From assembly GCA_964397445.1 (NCBI GenBank), contig CAYNHZ010000002.1:186001-250000 (forward strand): 64,000 nucleotides of DNA. Reading direction: 5' to 3'. Under the pieces are notes generated by a model, which had not been told where the DNA came from, made no database searches, and saw only the letters and a list, made by a program, of their open reading frames with translations. This DNA comes from CAYNHZ01 sp964397445 (GTDB lineage: Bacteria; Bacteroidota; Bacteroidia; Bacteroidales; UBA932). The translations under genes and the position numbers were made by a program. Below, in pieces: positions 1 to 8,124 of the stretch. How positions within the stretch are numbered: position 1 is the stretch's first letter; the number at the start of each line of letters is the position of its first letter.

Positions 1-1421
1 TATGCCTCTTTTCCTCTGAGTATTATGTTTTTAGCCTCTAAGACTTTATTAACCCATTCGGAATCTATCTTCTCTTTTAAAAAATCAATGATTTCAGGAT
101 ATTCAAGGTATTTGGAGTAGGAATCGATAGGGTCAACTGCCGGATAGCGTTTTTTGTCGGCTCTATTTTGTGATAGGGCGTAAAAACACCTTGCTGCTTT
201 TTTAGTAGATTCGGTTACAGGCTCTTTCAAGTTGCCACCTGCAGGCGATACAGTTCCAATAAATGTAACTGCACCGCTTTGACCATTGTTAAGGATAACA
301 ACACCTGCACGAGAGTAGAAATTGGAAATAGTAGATGATAGATCAACAGGGAATGCGTCTGCACCCGGAAGCTCTTCCATTCGGTTACTCATCTCTCTAA
401 GTGCTTGTGCCCAACGGGAAGTGGAGTCTGCTAAAAGCAATACTTTCATCCCCATTGAACGATAGTATTCACAAATAGTCATTGCTGTATAGACAGAGGC
501 TTCGCGAGCTGCAACAGGCATATTGGATGTGTTGCATATAATGGTGGTCCTCTCCATTAGGGAGCGTCCCGAACGGGGGTCTATCAACTCTGGAAACTCG
601 GTAAATATCTCAACAACTTCATTTGCCCTCTCACCGCAAGCAGCCATTACGATAATATCTGCCTCACCTTGTTTAGCTATTGCGTGTTGAAGAACAGTTT
701 TTCCACAACCAAAGGGACCGGGAATAAAACCTGTTCCCCCTTCAGCTATAGGGTTTAGGGTATCGATACACCTGACACCTGTCTCCATAACTCTATGTGG
801 ACGAGGTTTCTCCTTATAATTATCGATGGCTATCTTTACAGGCCATTTTTGATACATAGTAACTACATAATCTTCACCATTTTCATCTATAAGGTGAGCG
901 ATAGTGTCTGATGTTTTGTAAGTGCCTTTCGGAACTATCGATTTTACCTGATATTTCCCTTTGAAAGAGAAAGGAACCATAATTTTATGGGGCACCCATC
1001 CCTCTTTTATCTCCCCAAGCCAGTCGGCAGCTATAACTTCATCACCAACTTTTGATATGGGGGTAAATTCCCATTCTTTACTCAAATCGATAGGGGATGT
1101 ATATTCTCCCCTTTCGAGGAATACCCCTTTCATAGTGGCAAGGTTGTTTTGAAGCCCGTCAAAATTGCTTGAGAGGAGCCCTGGACCAAGAGTTACCTCC
1201 AACATATGGCCGTCAAATTCAACTTGATCACCATTTTTAAGACCACGAGTGCTCTCATAAACCTGAACAGATGCTTTGTTACCTGTAACTTTGATAACTT
1301 CCGCCATCAGTTTAGTGCCGTTAAGATTGATATAACAGATTTCGTTTTGGGAAACAGGACCATCTACTGTAACAGTAACGAGATTGGCAATGATTCCGGT
1401 AACTTTTCCTGTGGTTGTCAT
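1..1421 (-). CDS. ntpA: V-type ATP synthase catalytic subunit A (3' end off the window)
   Basis: Catalytic nucleotide-binding subunit of a V/A-type rotary ATPase, which couples ATP synthesis or hydrolysis to H+ or Na+ movement across the inner membrane. The frame is open from an ATG at 1421 to the left edge (473 full codons). Subunit A is usually near 585 residues, so roughly 110 C-terminal residues are missing. The N-terminal beta-barrel is followed by the A-specific bulge domain and the P-loop GPFGCGKT at residues 235-242. Downstream motifs include AACGERANE, ADSTSRWAQALRE and the PAGGN segment typical of subunit A. The third variable P-loop position is Cys239, where Ala or Ser is commoner. 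It lies 20 bp after the DUF2764 gene and is surely co-transcribed with it and subunit E. B, D, I and K subunits would be expected beyond position 1. Confidence 0.96.
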   Translation of the reverse strand, partial: MTTTGKVTGIIANLVTVTVDGPVSQNEICYINLNGTKLMAEVIKVTGNKASVQVYESTRGLKNGDQVEFDGHMLEVTLGPGLLSSNFDGLQNNLATMKGVFLERGEYTSPIDLSKEWEFTPISKVGDEVIAADWLGEIKEGWVPHKIMVPFSFKGKYQVKSIVPKGTYKTSDTIAHLIDENGEDYVVTMYQKWPVKIAIDNYKEKPRPHRVMETGVRCIDTLNPIAEGGTGFIPGPFGCGKTVLQHAIAKQGEADIIVMAACGERANEVVEIFTEFPELIDPRSGRSLMERTTIICNTSNMPVAAREASVYTAMTICEYYRSMGMKVLLLADSTSRWAQALREMSNRMEELPGADAFPVDLSSTISNFYSRAGVVILNNGQSGAVTFIGTVSPAGGNLKEPVTESTKKAARCFYALSQNRADKKRYPAVDPIDSYSKYLEYPEIIDFLKEKIDSEWVNKVLEAKNIILRGKEA

Positions 1422-1441
1422 ATATTTCAATATTTTTAAAT

Positions 1442-2023
1442 TTATATTCCTTTAAATGTTCCCCTTACCTCCCCTACAAATTTCTCGAATAATATCTCCC
1501 CCTCTTTTTTATCCAATTCAGACCATCTTCTTATGATTAGCCCCTTCGATATGTATGCCAATATAACATCTATGTCAAAATAGTTATATGTGGTAATTTC
1601 AGATATTTTATCCCATTTAAGTCTATCGATAGCTTGCTCCCTATCGAAGATATTGGAGTATTCAAAAATTTTCAAAAGTGTAGGATACTCCTCGAATGCT
1701 GGGTTAAAATCCCCAACAATATAGTTACTACCCTCTTTACCTAACATTTTTGAGGTGAAAAGCACTTGTGAATTTCTGATTTTTCTATCAAAATCAAAAT
1801 AAAGGGAGATGAATCTGTTTTTAGATTTCTCGGCTGCCAAATAAAAATGATGAGTCAGATTGTCATTTTTAAATCCAAATAATATCCAATCCGTCAGACG
1901 TTTATCTCTGTCTGATAAACCATTTGTGATAGCTGAGTAGAGTGTGTCGAAAGAGAACGGCTGGTTACCGAAATCGGAACTTAAATAGGGCAGGCCTCCA
2001 ATTATGTAGTGATAATTGTTCAT
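1442..2023 (-). CDS. DUF2764 family protein of the V-type ATPase operon
   Basis: A 193-residue soluble protein lying between the subunit E and subunit A genes. That position and its opening, NNYHYIIGGLPYL, match the DUF2764 family, which is found in Bacteroidota V-type ATPase operons. The family probably supplies a stalk or C-like accessory subunit, but its role is not established as far as I know. No signal peptide or membrane segment is visible. It is rich in aromatic and charged residues, as expected for an alpha-helical cytoplasmic protein. It starts 2 bp after the stop of the subunit E gene, which indicates translational coupling. The family call rests on context and recall, not on an alignment. 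Confidence 0.82.
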   Translation of the reverse strand: MNNYHYIIGGLPYLSSDFGNQPFSFDTLYSAITNGLSDRDKRLTDWILFGFKNDNLTHHFYLAAEKSKNRFISLYFDFDRKIRNSQVLFTSKMLGKEGSNYIVGDFNPAFEEYPTLLKIFEYSNIFDREQAIDRLKWDKISEITTYNYFDIDVILAYISKGLIIRRWSELDKKEGEILFEKFVGEVRGTFKGI

Positions 2024-2025
2024 CT

Positions 2026-2640
2026 CTATATGCCGAATAGTATTTTTTTAGTGGTAGGCCTTAGATAATCGGATAATATTTTTTCAAAATCTCCGGCCGT
2101 AAAACTTATAAAATAACCCCCCTCCTTAGGTGAAATTTTAAATCCTTCACTTACCTGTTTTGAGAATTTGATTGTGAGTCCGTTACTCATCAATTTTTTA
2201 TACTCGTTTTCCATATATGAGGAGAGCTCTTTCTCCATTGATGCAGGTAGAATGAGATTTAGATCCATCGGCTGAGGATTTGTCGGATCGTATGCTTTAA
2301 CTATCGTTAAAATCACAGATTTAATAAAATCAACATTACTGATGGCATCTTTTATATTTGCAGATATTCCTTTTGTTACCAAAAGATTCTCAATCTGTTG
2401 TCTTGTAGCGGATATTGTTTGAACTGAGGCCATTTTTACATCATTCTCAACTTTAAATCTAATATCTTCCGCTTGTTTTTTTGCCTCGGAAATTATCCGT
2501 GCAGCTTCATCTTTAGCATCTGAAACAATCTTTACTGCATCCGCTTTTGCTTTAGTTTTTATCTCTTCAGCATCTGTTTTACCTTTAGAAACTCCTTCAT
2601 TGTAGAGTTTGTCAGTGAGTTCTTGCAATTTATTCTGCAT
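2026..2640 (-). CDS. ntpE: V-type ATP synthase subunit E (peripheral stalk)
   Basis: Peripheral-stalk subunit that holds the A/B head against the membrane motor. Residues 1-85 form a long Ala/Lys/Glu-rich coiled coil typical of subunit E, with runs such as AEEIKTKAKADAVKIVSDAK. The rest is a globular C-terminal domain that would bind the catalytic head. The start is set at the ATG at 2640 (MQNKLQE, 204 residues). A TTG three codons upstream would also be in frame but is less likely. It is the first gene of the operon: a good promoter sits at 2667-2696 and the terminator of the next operon lies just beyond. Confidence 0.9.
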   Translation of the reverse strand: MQNKLQELTDKLYNEGVSKGKTDAEEIKTKAKADAVKIVSDAKDEAARIISEAKKQAEDIRFKVENDVKMASVQTISATRQQIENLLVTKGISANIKDAISNVDFIKSVILTIVKAYDPTNPQPMDLNLILPASMEKELSSYMENEYKKLMSNGLTIKFSKQVSEGFKISPKEGGYFISFTAGDFEKILSDYLRPTTKKILFGI

Positions 2641-2666
2641 AACTATCAAATATTAGAATTTATCTC

Positions 2667-2696
2667 CAAAGGTAATGAATATATAGTCACAACCAA
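2667..2696 (-). promoter_or_regulatory. Bacteroidota-type promoter of the V-type ATPase operon
   Basis: On the minus strand a TTG (2696-2694) is followed after 19 bases by TACCTTTG (2674-2667). This matches the Bacteroidota TTTG/TAnnTTTG promoter pattern and lies 26 bases before the ATG of subunit E. Confidence 0.65.
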
Positions 2697-2707
2697 TATA
2701 ATTATCA

Positions 2708-2745
2708 CAAAAAAAAAGGCGCCTATTTCAAGACACCTTTTTTAA
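2708..2745 (-). terminator. Rho-independent terminator of the methylmalonyl-CoA decarboxylase operon
   Basis: Read on the minus strand, AAGGTGTC (2739-2732) pairs with GGCGCCTT (2723-2716), an 8-bp stem with two G-U pairs and an 8-base loop. A run of nine T follows. The same hairpin read on the plus strand has C-A mismatches, so it is directional. It sits just after the stop codon of the beta-subunit gene. Confidence 0.85.
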
Positions 2746-2761
2746 ATTTTAAATCAACAGG

Positions 2762-3904
2762 TTATGATAAGAAACCGAGTAAAATCCCGGCAGCAACAGC
2801 GCTACCGATAACTCCAGCTACATTAGGACCCATTGCGTGCATAAGCAAATAGTTGGTTTTGTCGTATAGCAGACCAATATTGTTTGATACCCTTGCAGAA
2901 TCGGGAACCGCAGATACACCTGAGTTTCCGATGAGTGGATTGATTTTGTTTCCTGGTTTCAAGAAGATATTGAAAATCTTAACAAATAATACACCACCTG
3001 CTGTTGCAATAATAAACGATGCAGCACCAAGTATGAAAATTTTCACAGAACTAACTTGAAGGAATTTGTCTGCTTGTGTGGAGCAACCAACTGTAAGACC
3101 GATAAGGATAGTAACAACATCAATAAGGGGCCCGCGAGCTGTCTCTGCCAAACGTCTGGTAACACCACTCTCTTTAAGAAGGTTACCGAAGAATAACATA
3201 CCAAGAAGTGGAAGACCTGAAGGGACGATAAATGCTGTCAATAAAAATCCTATGATTGGGAACAACTTTTTCTCTACAGGTGATACAGGACGTGGAGGTT
3301 TCATTCTGATAAGTCTCTCCTTTTTGGTTGTAAGGATCTTCATAATAGGAGGTTGAATAACCGGAACTAATGCCATATATGAGTATGCGGAGACCGCAAT
3401 GGCACCCATTAAGTCAGGAGCAAGTCTTGATGATAGGAAAATTGCTGTTGGACCATCTGCACCACCAATAATACCTATCGCACCGGCCTCTGCAGGGGAG
3501 AATCCAAGTGATAATGCTATTGCATAAGCACCGAAAATACCTAACTGAGCAGCAGCTCCGATAAGAAGGAGTTTTGGGTTTGAGATAAGTGATGAAAAGT
3601 CTGTCATTGCACCTATGCCCAAGAAAATTAGCGGAGGATAGAAACCGAGTTGAACACCTTGATAAAGAATATTCAATACAGAACCCTCTTCATATACCCC
3701 AACGCTTAGTCCGGGAAACAATGGAATATTACCGATTACAATACCGAATCCGATCGGAATTAGTAGGAGAGGCTCCCAATCTTTCTTGATAGCAAGAAAG
3801 ATGAAAAACAATCCAATTGCAATCATAAGCAAGTATTGCCAATTACAGTTGGCAAAACCTGTATATTGATAGAATTGGCTTAAATTATCTACTATTGTAT
3901 TCAT
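2762..3904 (-). CDS. mmdB: Na+-translocating decarboxylase beta subunit (OadB/MmdB family)
   Basis: Integral-membrane subunit that decarboxylates carboxybiotin and exports Na+ in biotin-dependent decarboxylase pumps. It has 380 residues and about nine hydrophobic segments, matching the family length. Two family hallmarks are present: GGADGPTAIFLSS with the conserved Asp at residue 150, and the C-terminal NPLIGNSGVSAVPDSAR segment with its conserved Asn, Gly and Ser in the Na+/H+ pathway. It is the last gene of the operon: it follows the biotin carrier gene by 1 bp and is followed by a terminator. In the absence of a pyruvate-type carboxyltransferase, the neighbouring alpha subunit makes methylmalonyl-CoA the likely substrate rather than oxaloacetate. 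Confidence 0.95.
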   Translation of the reverse strand: MNTIVDNLSQFYQYTGFANCNWQYLLMIAIGLFFIFLAIKKDWEPLLLIPIGFGIVIGNIPLFPGLSVGVYEEGSVLNILYQGVQLGFYPPLIFLGIGAMTDFSSLISNPKLLLIGAAAQLGIFGAYAIALSLGFSPAEAGAIGIIGGADGPTAIFLSSRLAPDLMGAIAVSAYSYMALVPVIQPPIMKILTTKKERLIRMKPPRPVSPVEKKLFPIIGFLLTAFIVPSGLPLLGMLFFGNLLKESGVTRRLAETARGPLIDVVTILIGLTVGCSTQADKFLQVSSVKIFILGAASFIIATAGGVLFVKIFNIFLKPGNKINPLIGNSGVSAVPDSARVSNNIGLLYDKTNYLLMHAMGPNVAGVIGSAVAAGILLGFLS

Positions 3905-3905
3905 A

Positions 3906-4358
3906 CTAACCCAATATTACTAGAGGTGCCCCCTCAAGAACTGAGTCACCTTTATTTGTTTTAACACTTTTAACAACTCCATCAACAGGAGCTTCAATAA
4001 TATTCTCCATTTTCATAGCTTCAAGAACCATTACTTTTTGTCCTTTCTTTACGCTATCTCCCTCTTTTACACTAACTTCTAATATTACACCCGGAAGTGG
4101 TGATGTAATTGTTGTTCCACCGCTGGTAGGAGCACTCGGATGGGGAGTTACTGGATTTGGTTTTGCCGCAACAGGGGGAACAGCAGGTGCTGCGTTCGAT
4201 GTGCGTACAACCTTAATAGCAGTAGGTTTGGAAATTGGTTTTTCAAATTCCACATTGAAAGGGGTGCCGTTTACCTCTACAGATGCAGTAGATTCTTCAA
4301 CTTCATTGATAACTACATTATAGTCGTTACCGTTTATTTTTAATTTATATTCTTTCAT
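3906..4358 (-). CDS. mmdC: Biotin carboxyl carrier protein of the decarboxylase
   Basis: A 150-residue carrier that shuttles CO2 on biotin from the alpha subunit to the membrane beta subunit. The C-terminal biotinyl domain (about 80-150) carries the biotinylation motif EAMKMEN, with Lys116 as the modified residue. A flexible Ala/Pro-rich linker (about 50-80, with runs such as AAPAVPPVAAKPNP) joins it to a small N-terminal beta domain. The gene lies between the gamma-like gene and the beta gene in the usual decarboxylase order. No biotin carboxylase (accC) gene is present nearby, which supports a decarboxylase rather than a carboxylase. The symbol follows the Mmd nomenclature. Confidence 0.93.
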   Translation of the reverse strand: MKEYKLKINGNDYNVVINEVEESTASVEVNGTPFNVEFEKPISKPTAIKVVRTSNAAPAVPPVAAKPNPVTPHPSAPTSGGTTITSPLPGVILEVSVKEGDSVKKGQKVMVLEAMKMENIIEAPVDGVVKSVKTNKGDSVLEGAPLVILG

Positions 4359-4380
4359 TATTAAAATTATTATCTTATTA

Positions 4381-5292
4381 TTATTTCTTTATCTGTGGAG
4401 TTTGACGTAAACCATAAATCTTTGAACTCCAAGGAGAATATGTTCTATCTGTGTGACTCATAGTGATAGTGAGACTTTCAGAATCGTGTGCCTCGTTATC
4501 AATGTGAAATAGATGAAGAGCTGTTGCAATAGCAGCAAAGGCTTCTGTAGAGCTCTCTGTAACAGCTACTGTTGCATTACCATTCTCAGATGATTTGTCG
4601 GATTTATCTTGCAATTTCTTGATAGAGACATATCCGGTAAATTTAAACATAAAGCATAGTAATATTAGGGATAAAAATACAACAGACATTGCTGTTAGAG
4701 AGATAACCCAACCATAAGGATCGTGCCTTTGCATAATCATACTTTTTGTTTCGTCATCTACACCAGAGTTGTTGGTGCTTGGTGAAGTCCAAGACATTTC
4801 ATTCCACCCCTCGCCAGAGCCGTCTCTTGATCCTATACCATCATTAAAGCGTCCGAATGAAACATTAGGAGCCATATTTTTAGGAACTTTTATACGGTCA
4901 ATAATTGTGCGTCCATCACTACTTACAAATAATATCTCCTCAGAGTCTTGAAGAAGGAAGTTCACATGAAATGTGCCGCGGAATGGCTGGTTGTCTGCCC
5001 AGAAAAGAATGTGTTGACGAGGTTTGATTTTAGTTAAAACATCGCCTTTTGGGATAATGTATTTTTTTAGGTTATTAGGGTCGTTAGATAAAAAACATCC
5101 ACCTATGTTTACTGTCCCGTACGAAGTGTTGAAAAGCTCAAACCACGCACTATGCTGACCGAAATCGTCTTGAAAATCGGAGGTGTTGATCACCAACATC
5201 TCGTTTAGACGCATATCGGATTGGCTCTGAGCAAACATATTGAATGCTAAAAGTAAAGAACCTAATACCAATATAAATTTAATTTTTTTCAT
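4381..5292 (-). CDS. OadG-like gamma subunit with an exported lamin-tail domain
   Basis: A 303-residue protein at the place of the small gamma subunit, which anchors the decarboxylase complex in the membrane. It has a signal peptide (1-21, ending FAQS). A predicted periplasmic beta-rich domain (about 27-180) resembles a lamin-tail domain, with segments WFELFNTS and NIGGCFLSND. One strong membrane segment (about 195-218) is followed by a cytoplasmic tail. Classical OadG is only about 85 residues, so this is a much enlarged version, which I believe is common in Bacteroidota. The C-terminal half alone carries the OadG-like membrane anchor. The lamin-tail call rests on motif resemblance only. Confidence 0.75.
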   Translation of the reverse strand: MKKIKFILVLGSLLLAFNMFAQSQSDMRLNEMLVINTSDFQDDFGQHSAWFELFNTSYGTVNIGGCFLSNDPNNLKKYIIPKGDVLTKIKPRQHILFWADNQPFRGTFHVNFLLQDSEEILFVSSDGRTIIDRIKVPKNMAPNVSFGRFNDGIGSRDGSGEGWNEMSWTSPSTNNSGVDDETKSMIMQRHDPYGWVISLTAMSVVFLSLILLCFMFKFTGYVSIKKLQDKSDKSSENGNATVAVTESSTEAFAAIATALHLFHIDNEAHDSESLTITMSHTDRTYSPWSSKIYGLRQTPQIKK

Positions 5293-5305
5293 TATTATTT
5301 TGGAT

Positions 5306-6868
5306 TTACAATGGAAGATTATCGTGTTTTTTAGCAGGATTGGTTAGCTTCTTGGTAGAGAGCTGCTCTAACGCACGAATAATGCGGAAACGGGTATTTC
5401 TTGGCTCGATTACATCGTCGATATAGCCATAACTTGCTGCTTTGTAAGGGTTGCAGAACAAATCGTTATACTCTTTCTTCTTAGCATTTGCAATCTCTTC
5501 ACGTTTAGTAGCATCCTCTTCAGCTTTAATATCTTTTGCATATAGCACTTCAACAGCACCCTCAGCACCCATAACGGCGATATTTGCAGTTGGCCAAGCG
5601 TAGTTGATATCACCACGTAATTGTTTACAACTCATAACGATATGAGAACCACCATATGATTTTCGAAGGGTTACCGTAACTTTTGGAACGGTAGCTTCAC
5701 CATAAGCATATAGAAGTTTTGCTCCGTGAAGGATAATTCCACCATACTCTTGTTGAGTTCCTGGAAGGAATCCTGGTACATCCACTAATGTAACGATAGG
5801 AATATTGAAAGCATCGCAGAAACGGACAAAACGGGCAGCTTTTCTTGAAGAGTTGATATCAAGAACACCTGCTAAATATTTTGGCTGATTAGCAACAATA
5901 CCTACGGATGATCCGCCGAAACGGGCAAAACCGATGATAATGTTTCTTGCATAATCTTTATGAATTTCAAAGAATTTTGCATCGTCAACTATACCATTGA
6001 TAACATCGTACATATCATATGGTGCGTTGGGGCTATCAGGAATAATTGAATTGAGAGAGTCTTCCAAACGTTCGATTGGGTCTGCTGATGGTTTGTAAGG
6101 GGGCTCTTCCATATTGTTTTGAGGAATATAGCTCAAAAGTTCACGGATAGTTTCAATAGCTTCCTCTTCAGAGTCTGTTGCAAAATGGGCAACTCCACTC
6201 TTTGATGCGTGAACAGATGCTCCACCAAGTTCCTCTTGTGTTACATTTTCACCTGTAACCGATTTAACAACTGCAGGACCTGTAAGGAACATATAACTTG
6301 TTCCCCTTGTCATAATGTTGAAATCCGTCAAAGCAGGAGAATACACAGCTCCACCTGCACAAGGACCGAGGATAGCTGAGATTTGAGGTATTACACCTGA
6401 TGATAAAATATTTCTTTGGAAAATCTCTGCATATCCTGCAAGAGCGTTAACACCCTCTTGAATACGAGCTCCACCGGAGTCATTAAGACCGATAACAGGG
6501 GCACCCATTTTCATAGCTTGGTCCATAACTTTACAAATTTTCATAGCAAGGGTCTCAGAAAGAGATCCGCCGAAAACTGTAAAATCTTGTGCAAATACAT
6601 AGATCAATCTACCATTTACTGTACCATAACCTGTTACAACACCGTCTCCCAAGAATGTGGTTTTATCCATTCCGAAGTTGGTGCAACGATGTGTTACAAA
6701 CATATCGAATTCTTCAAAACTGCCTTCGTCCAAGAGCATATTAATTCTCTCTCTTGCAGTATATTTACCTTTTTCGTGCTGAGCATCGATTCTTTTTTGT
6801 CCCCCTCCGAGGCGTGCTTTTTCGCGAAGCTGAATCAGCGATTTGACTTGTTCAAGCTGTTGGCTCAT
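5306..6868 (-). CDS. mmdA: Methylmalonyl-CoA decarboxylase alpha subunit (carboxyltransferase)
   Basis: Transfers the carboxyl group of (S)-methylmalonyl-CoA to the biotin carrier, giving propionyl-CoA. The 520 residues match MmdA and the propionyl-CoA carboxylase beta family. Both crotonase-like oxyanion-hole segments are visible: GPCAGGAVYSPA in the N-half and KSYGGSHIVM in the C-half. The N-terminus has the usual LGGGQKRIDAQHEKGK stretch. It is followed by the gamma-like, biotin carrier and beta genes and preceded by the epimerase gene, so it serves propionate formation from succinate. A propionyl-CoA carboxylase role is less likely because no biotin carboxylase is encoded here. Confidence 0.94.
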   Translation of the reverse strand: MSQQLEQVKSLIQLREKARLGGGQKRIDAQHEKGKYTARERINMLLDEGSFEEFDMFVTHRCTNFGMDKTTFLGDGVVTGYGTVNGRLIYVFAQDFTVFGGSLSETLAMKICKVMDQAMKMGAPVIGLNDSGGARIQEGVNALAGYAEIFQRNILSSGVIPQISAILGPCAGGAVYSPALTDFNIMTRGTSYMFLTGPAVVKSVTGENVTQEELGGASVHASKSGVAHFATDSEEEAIETIRELLSYIPQNNMEEPPYKPSADPIERLEDSLNSIIPDSPNAPYDMYDVINGIVDDAKFFEIHKDYARNIIIGFARFGGSSVGIVANQPKYLAGVLDINSSRKAARFVRFCDAFNIPIVTLVDVPGFLPGTQQEYGGIILHGAKLLYAYGEATVPKVTVTLRKSYGGSHIVMSCKQLRGDINYAWPTANIAVMGAEGAVEVLYAKDIKAEEDATKREEIANAKKKEYNDLFCNPYKAASYGYIDDVIEPRNTRFRIIRALEQLSTKKLTNPAKKHDNLPL

Positions 6869-6905
6869 AACTTATTCTTTTTTAATTAATTATTAATGAC
6901 TATTG

Positions 6906-7355
6906 TTAATTGCAACCACATCCGCATCCGCAACCACAAGAGGACTCTTTCGGGTTCTCACAAAGTTCGGTAAGGACTCCGATAGTGGATTTAGGGTGTA
7001 AGAAGGCAATGTTTAACCCTTCAGCACCTTTTCTTGGAGCTTTGTCGATAAGCCTAACCCCTTTAGATTCAGCTTCGGATAGGGCGTTTTGTACGCCGTT
7101 CTTTGTTGCAAAAGCTATATGGTGAATACCTTCACCTCTTTTCTCAATGAATGCAGCAATGGTACCATCAGGAGAGGTGCTTTCAAGAAGTTCTATTTTA
7201 GTTTGACCTATCTTGAAGAATGCTGTTCTGACTTTTTGGTCAGCAACCTCTTCGATTGAATAACACTTTAGACCTAAGATATTTTCATAATAAGGAATAG
7301 CCTCATCTAAAGATTTTACAGCAATACCAATGTGTTCAATATGTGATAATTCCAT
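6906..7355 (-). CDS. mce: Methylmalonyl-CoA epimerase with a Cys-Gly tail
   Basis: Interconverts (R)- and (S)-methylmalonyl-CoA, linking methylmalonyl-CoA mutase to the decarboxylase. The 149-residue protein is a glyoxalase/VOC-fold enzyme. It opens with the metal-ligand segment IEHIGIAVKSLDEAIPYY, has KIELLE in the middle and GIHHIAFAT with the second His, and ends near GVLTELCE. Residues 140-148 are five cysteines alternating with glycines, which is not part of the epimerase fold. The gene is directly upstream of mmdA (37 bp), as expected for a propionate operon. Confidence 0.93.
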   Translation of the reverse strand: MELSHIEHIGIAVKSLDEAIPYYENILGLKCYSIEEVADQKVRTAFFKIGQTKIELLESTSPDGTIAAFIEKRGEGIHHIAFATKNGVQNALSEAESKGVRLIDKAPRKGAEGLNIAFLHPKSTIGVLTELCENPKESSCGCGCGCGCN

Positions 7356-7385
7356 GATATAATGTTTATTTGTTATAAAAGTTAA

Positions 7386-8120
7386 TTATTCTTGTTCTGA
7401 AAGGGACATCGTATGATAAACATTTTGCACATCTTCATCATTTTCAATCTTCTCCATAAGTTTATCAATCCCCTCTTTTTGTTCGGGAGTTAAAGTCTTT
7501 AAAGGAACATTTGGAAATCTGTCAAATCCTCCTGAAAGGATTTCAAACCCATTTTCCTCAAGGTGTTTTTGGATAATTCCAAAAGATTCGAAGGCTCCAC
7601 AAATATGTATTGTGTCATCCTCATCGTCTCTGTAAACATCTTCAACATCAAAGTCAATTAAAGAGAGTTCAAGTTCGTCCATATCTACAGCCTTATCACT
7701 CTTAACTTTAAATACGCATTTACGATCGAACATAAACTCAACGCTCCCTTGTGTGCTTAGAGCTCCGCCGAATTTGGTGAAGTAACTTCTAATATTAGCC
7801 ACAGTCCTCATATGATTGTCTGTAGCTGTCTCTATCAGAAATGCTATACCGTGAGGACCAAACCCTTCGTAAACGATCTCTTTGTAGTCGCTTTGATCTT
7901 TTTCAACAGCCCTTTTGATAGCCCTTTCGATATTCTCTTTGGGCATATTCTCATTGCGAGCTGTCTGAATAATAGATCTTAAACGGGGATTATTATCGGG
8001 GTCGGGACCACCTGCCTTTGCAGCAATAGTCAATTCCTTTCCTAATCTTGTAAATACGCGGGCCATATTGCCCCAACGTTTAAACTTACGCTCTTTTCTA
8101 AATTCAAATGCTCTTCCCAT
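7386..8120 (-). CDS. yebC: YebC/PmpR-family translation or transcription factor
   Basis: Member of the widespread YebC/TACO1 family; members act as transcription regulators or help ribosomes through difficult proline-rich stretches. The 244-residue product starts MGRAFEFRKERKFKRWG and carries the family segments ARVFTRLGKEL, NMPKENIERAIKRA and YEGFGPHG. The start is placed at the ATG at 8120. A longer frame to 8177 would run 53 bases into the upstream TPR gene and adds no family-like sequence. Its placement after the TPR gene and before the epimerase suggests co-transcription rather than a functional link. Confidence 0.93.
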   Translation of the reverse strand: MGRAFEFRKERKFKRWGNMARVFTRLGKELTIAAKAGGPDPDNNPRLRSIIQTARNENMPKENIERAIKRAVEKDQSDYKEIVYEGFGPHGIAFLIETATDNHMRTVANIRSYFTKFGGALSTQGSVEFMFDRKCVFKVKSDKAVDMDELELSLIDFDVEDVYRDDEDDTIHICGAFESFGIIQKHLEENGFEILSGGFDRFPNVPLKTLTPEQKEGIDKLMEKIENDEDVQNVYHTMSLSEQE

Positions 8121-8124
8121 TGTC

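Noticed and set aside
961..1439. Two plus-strand frames opposite the V-ATPase A gene
   Set aside because: They lie antisense to a well-conserved coding frame with intact motifs and have no family features or start signals.
5410..5616. Second minus-strand frame inside mmdA, suggesting a frameshift
   Set aside because: The 520-residue mmdA frame is uninterrupted and has all expected motifs through its C-terminus; the inner frame is composition-driven.
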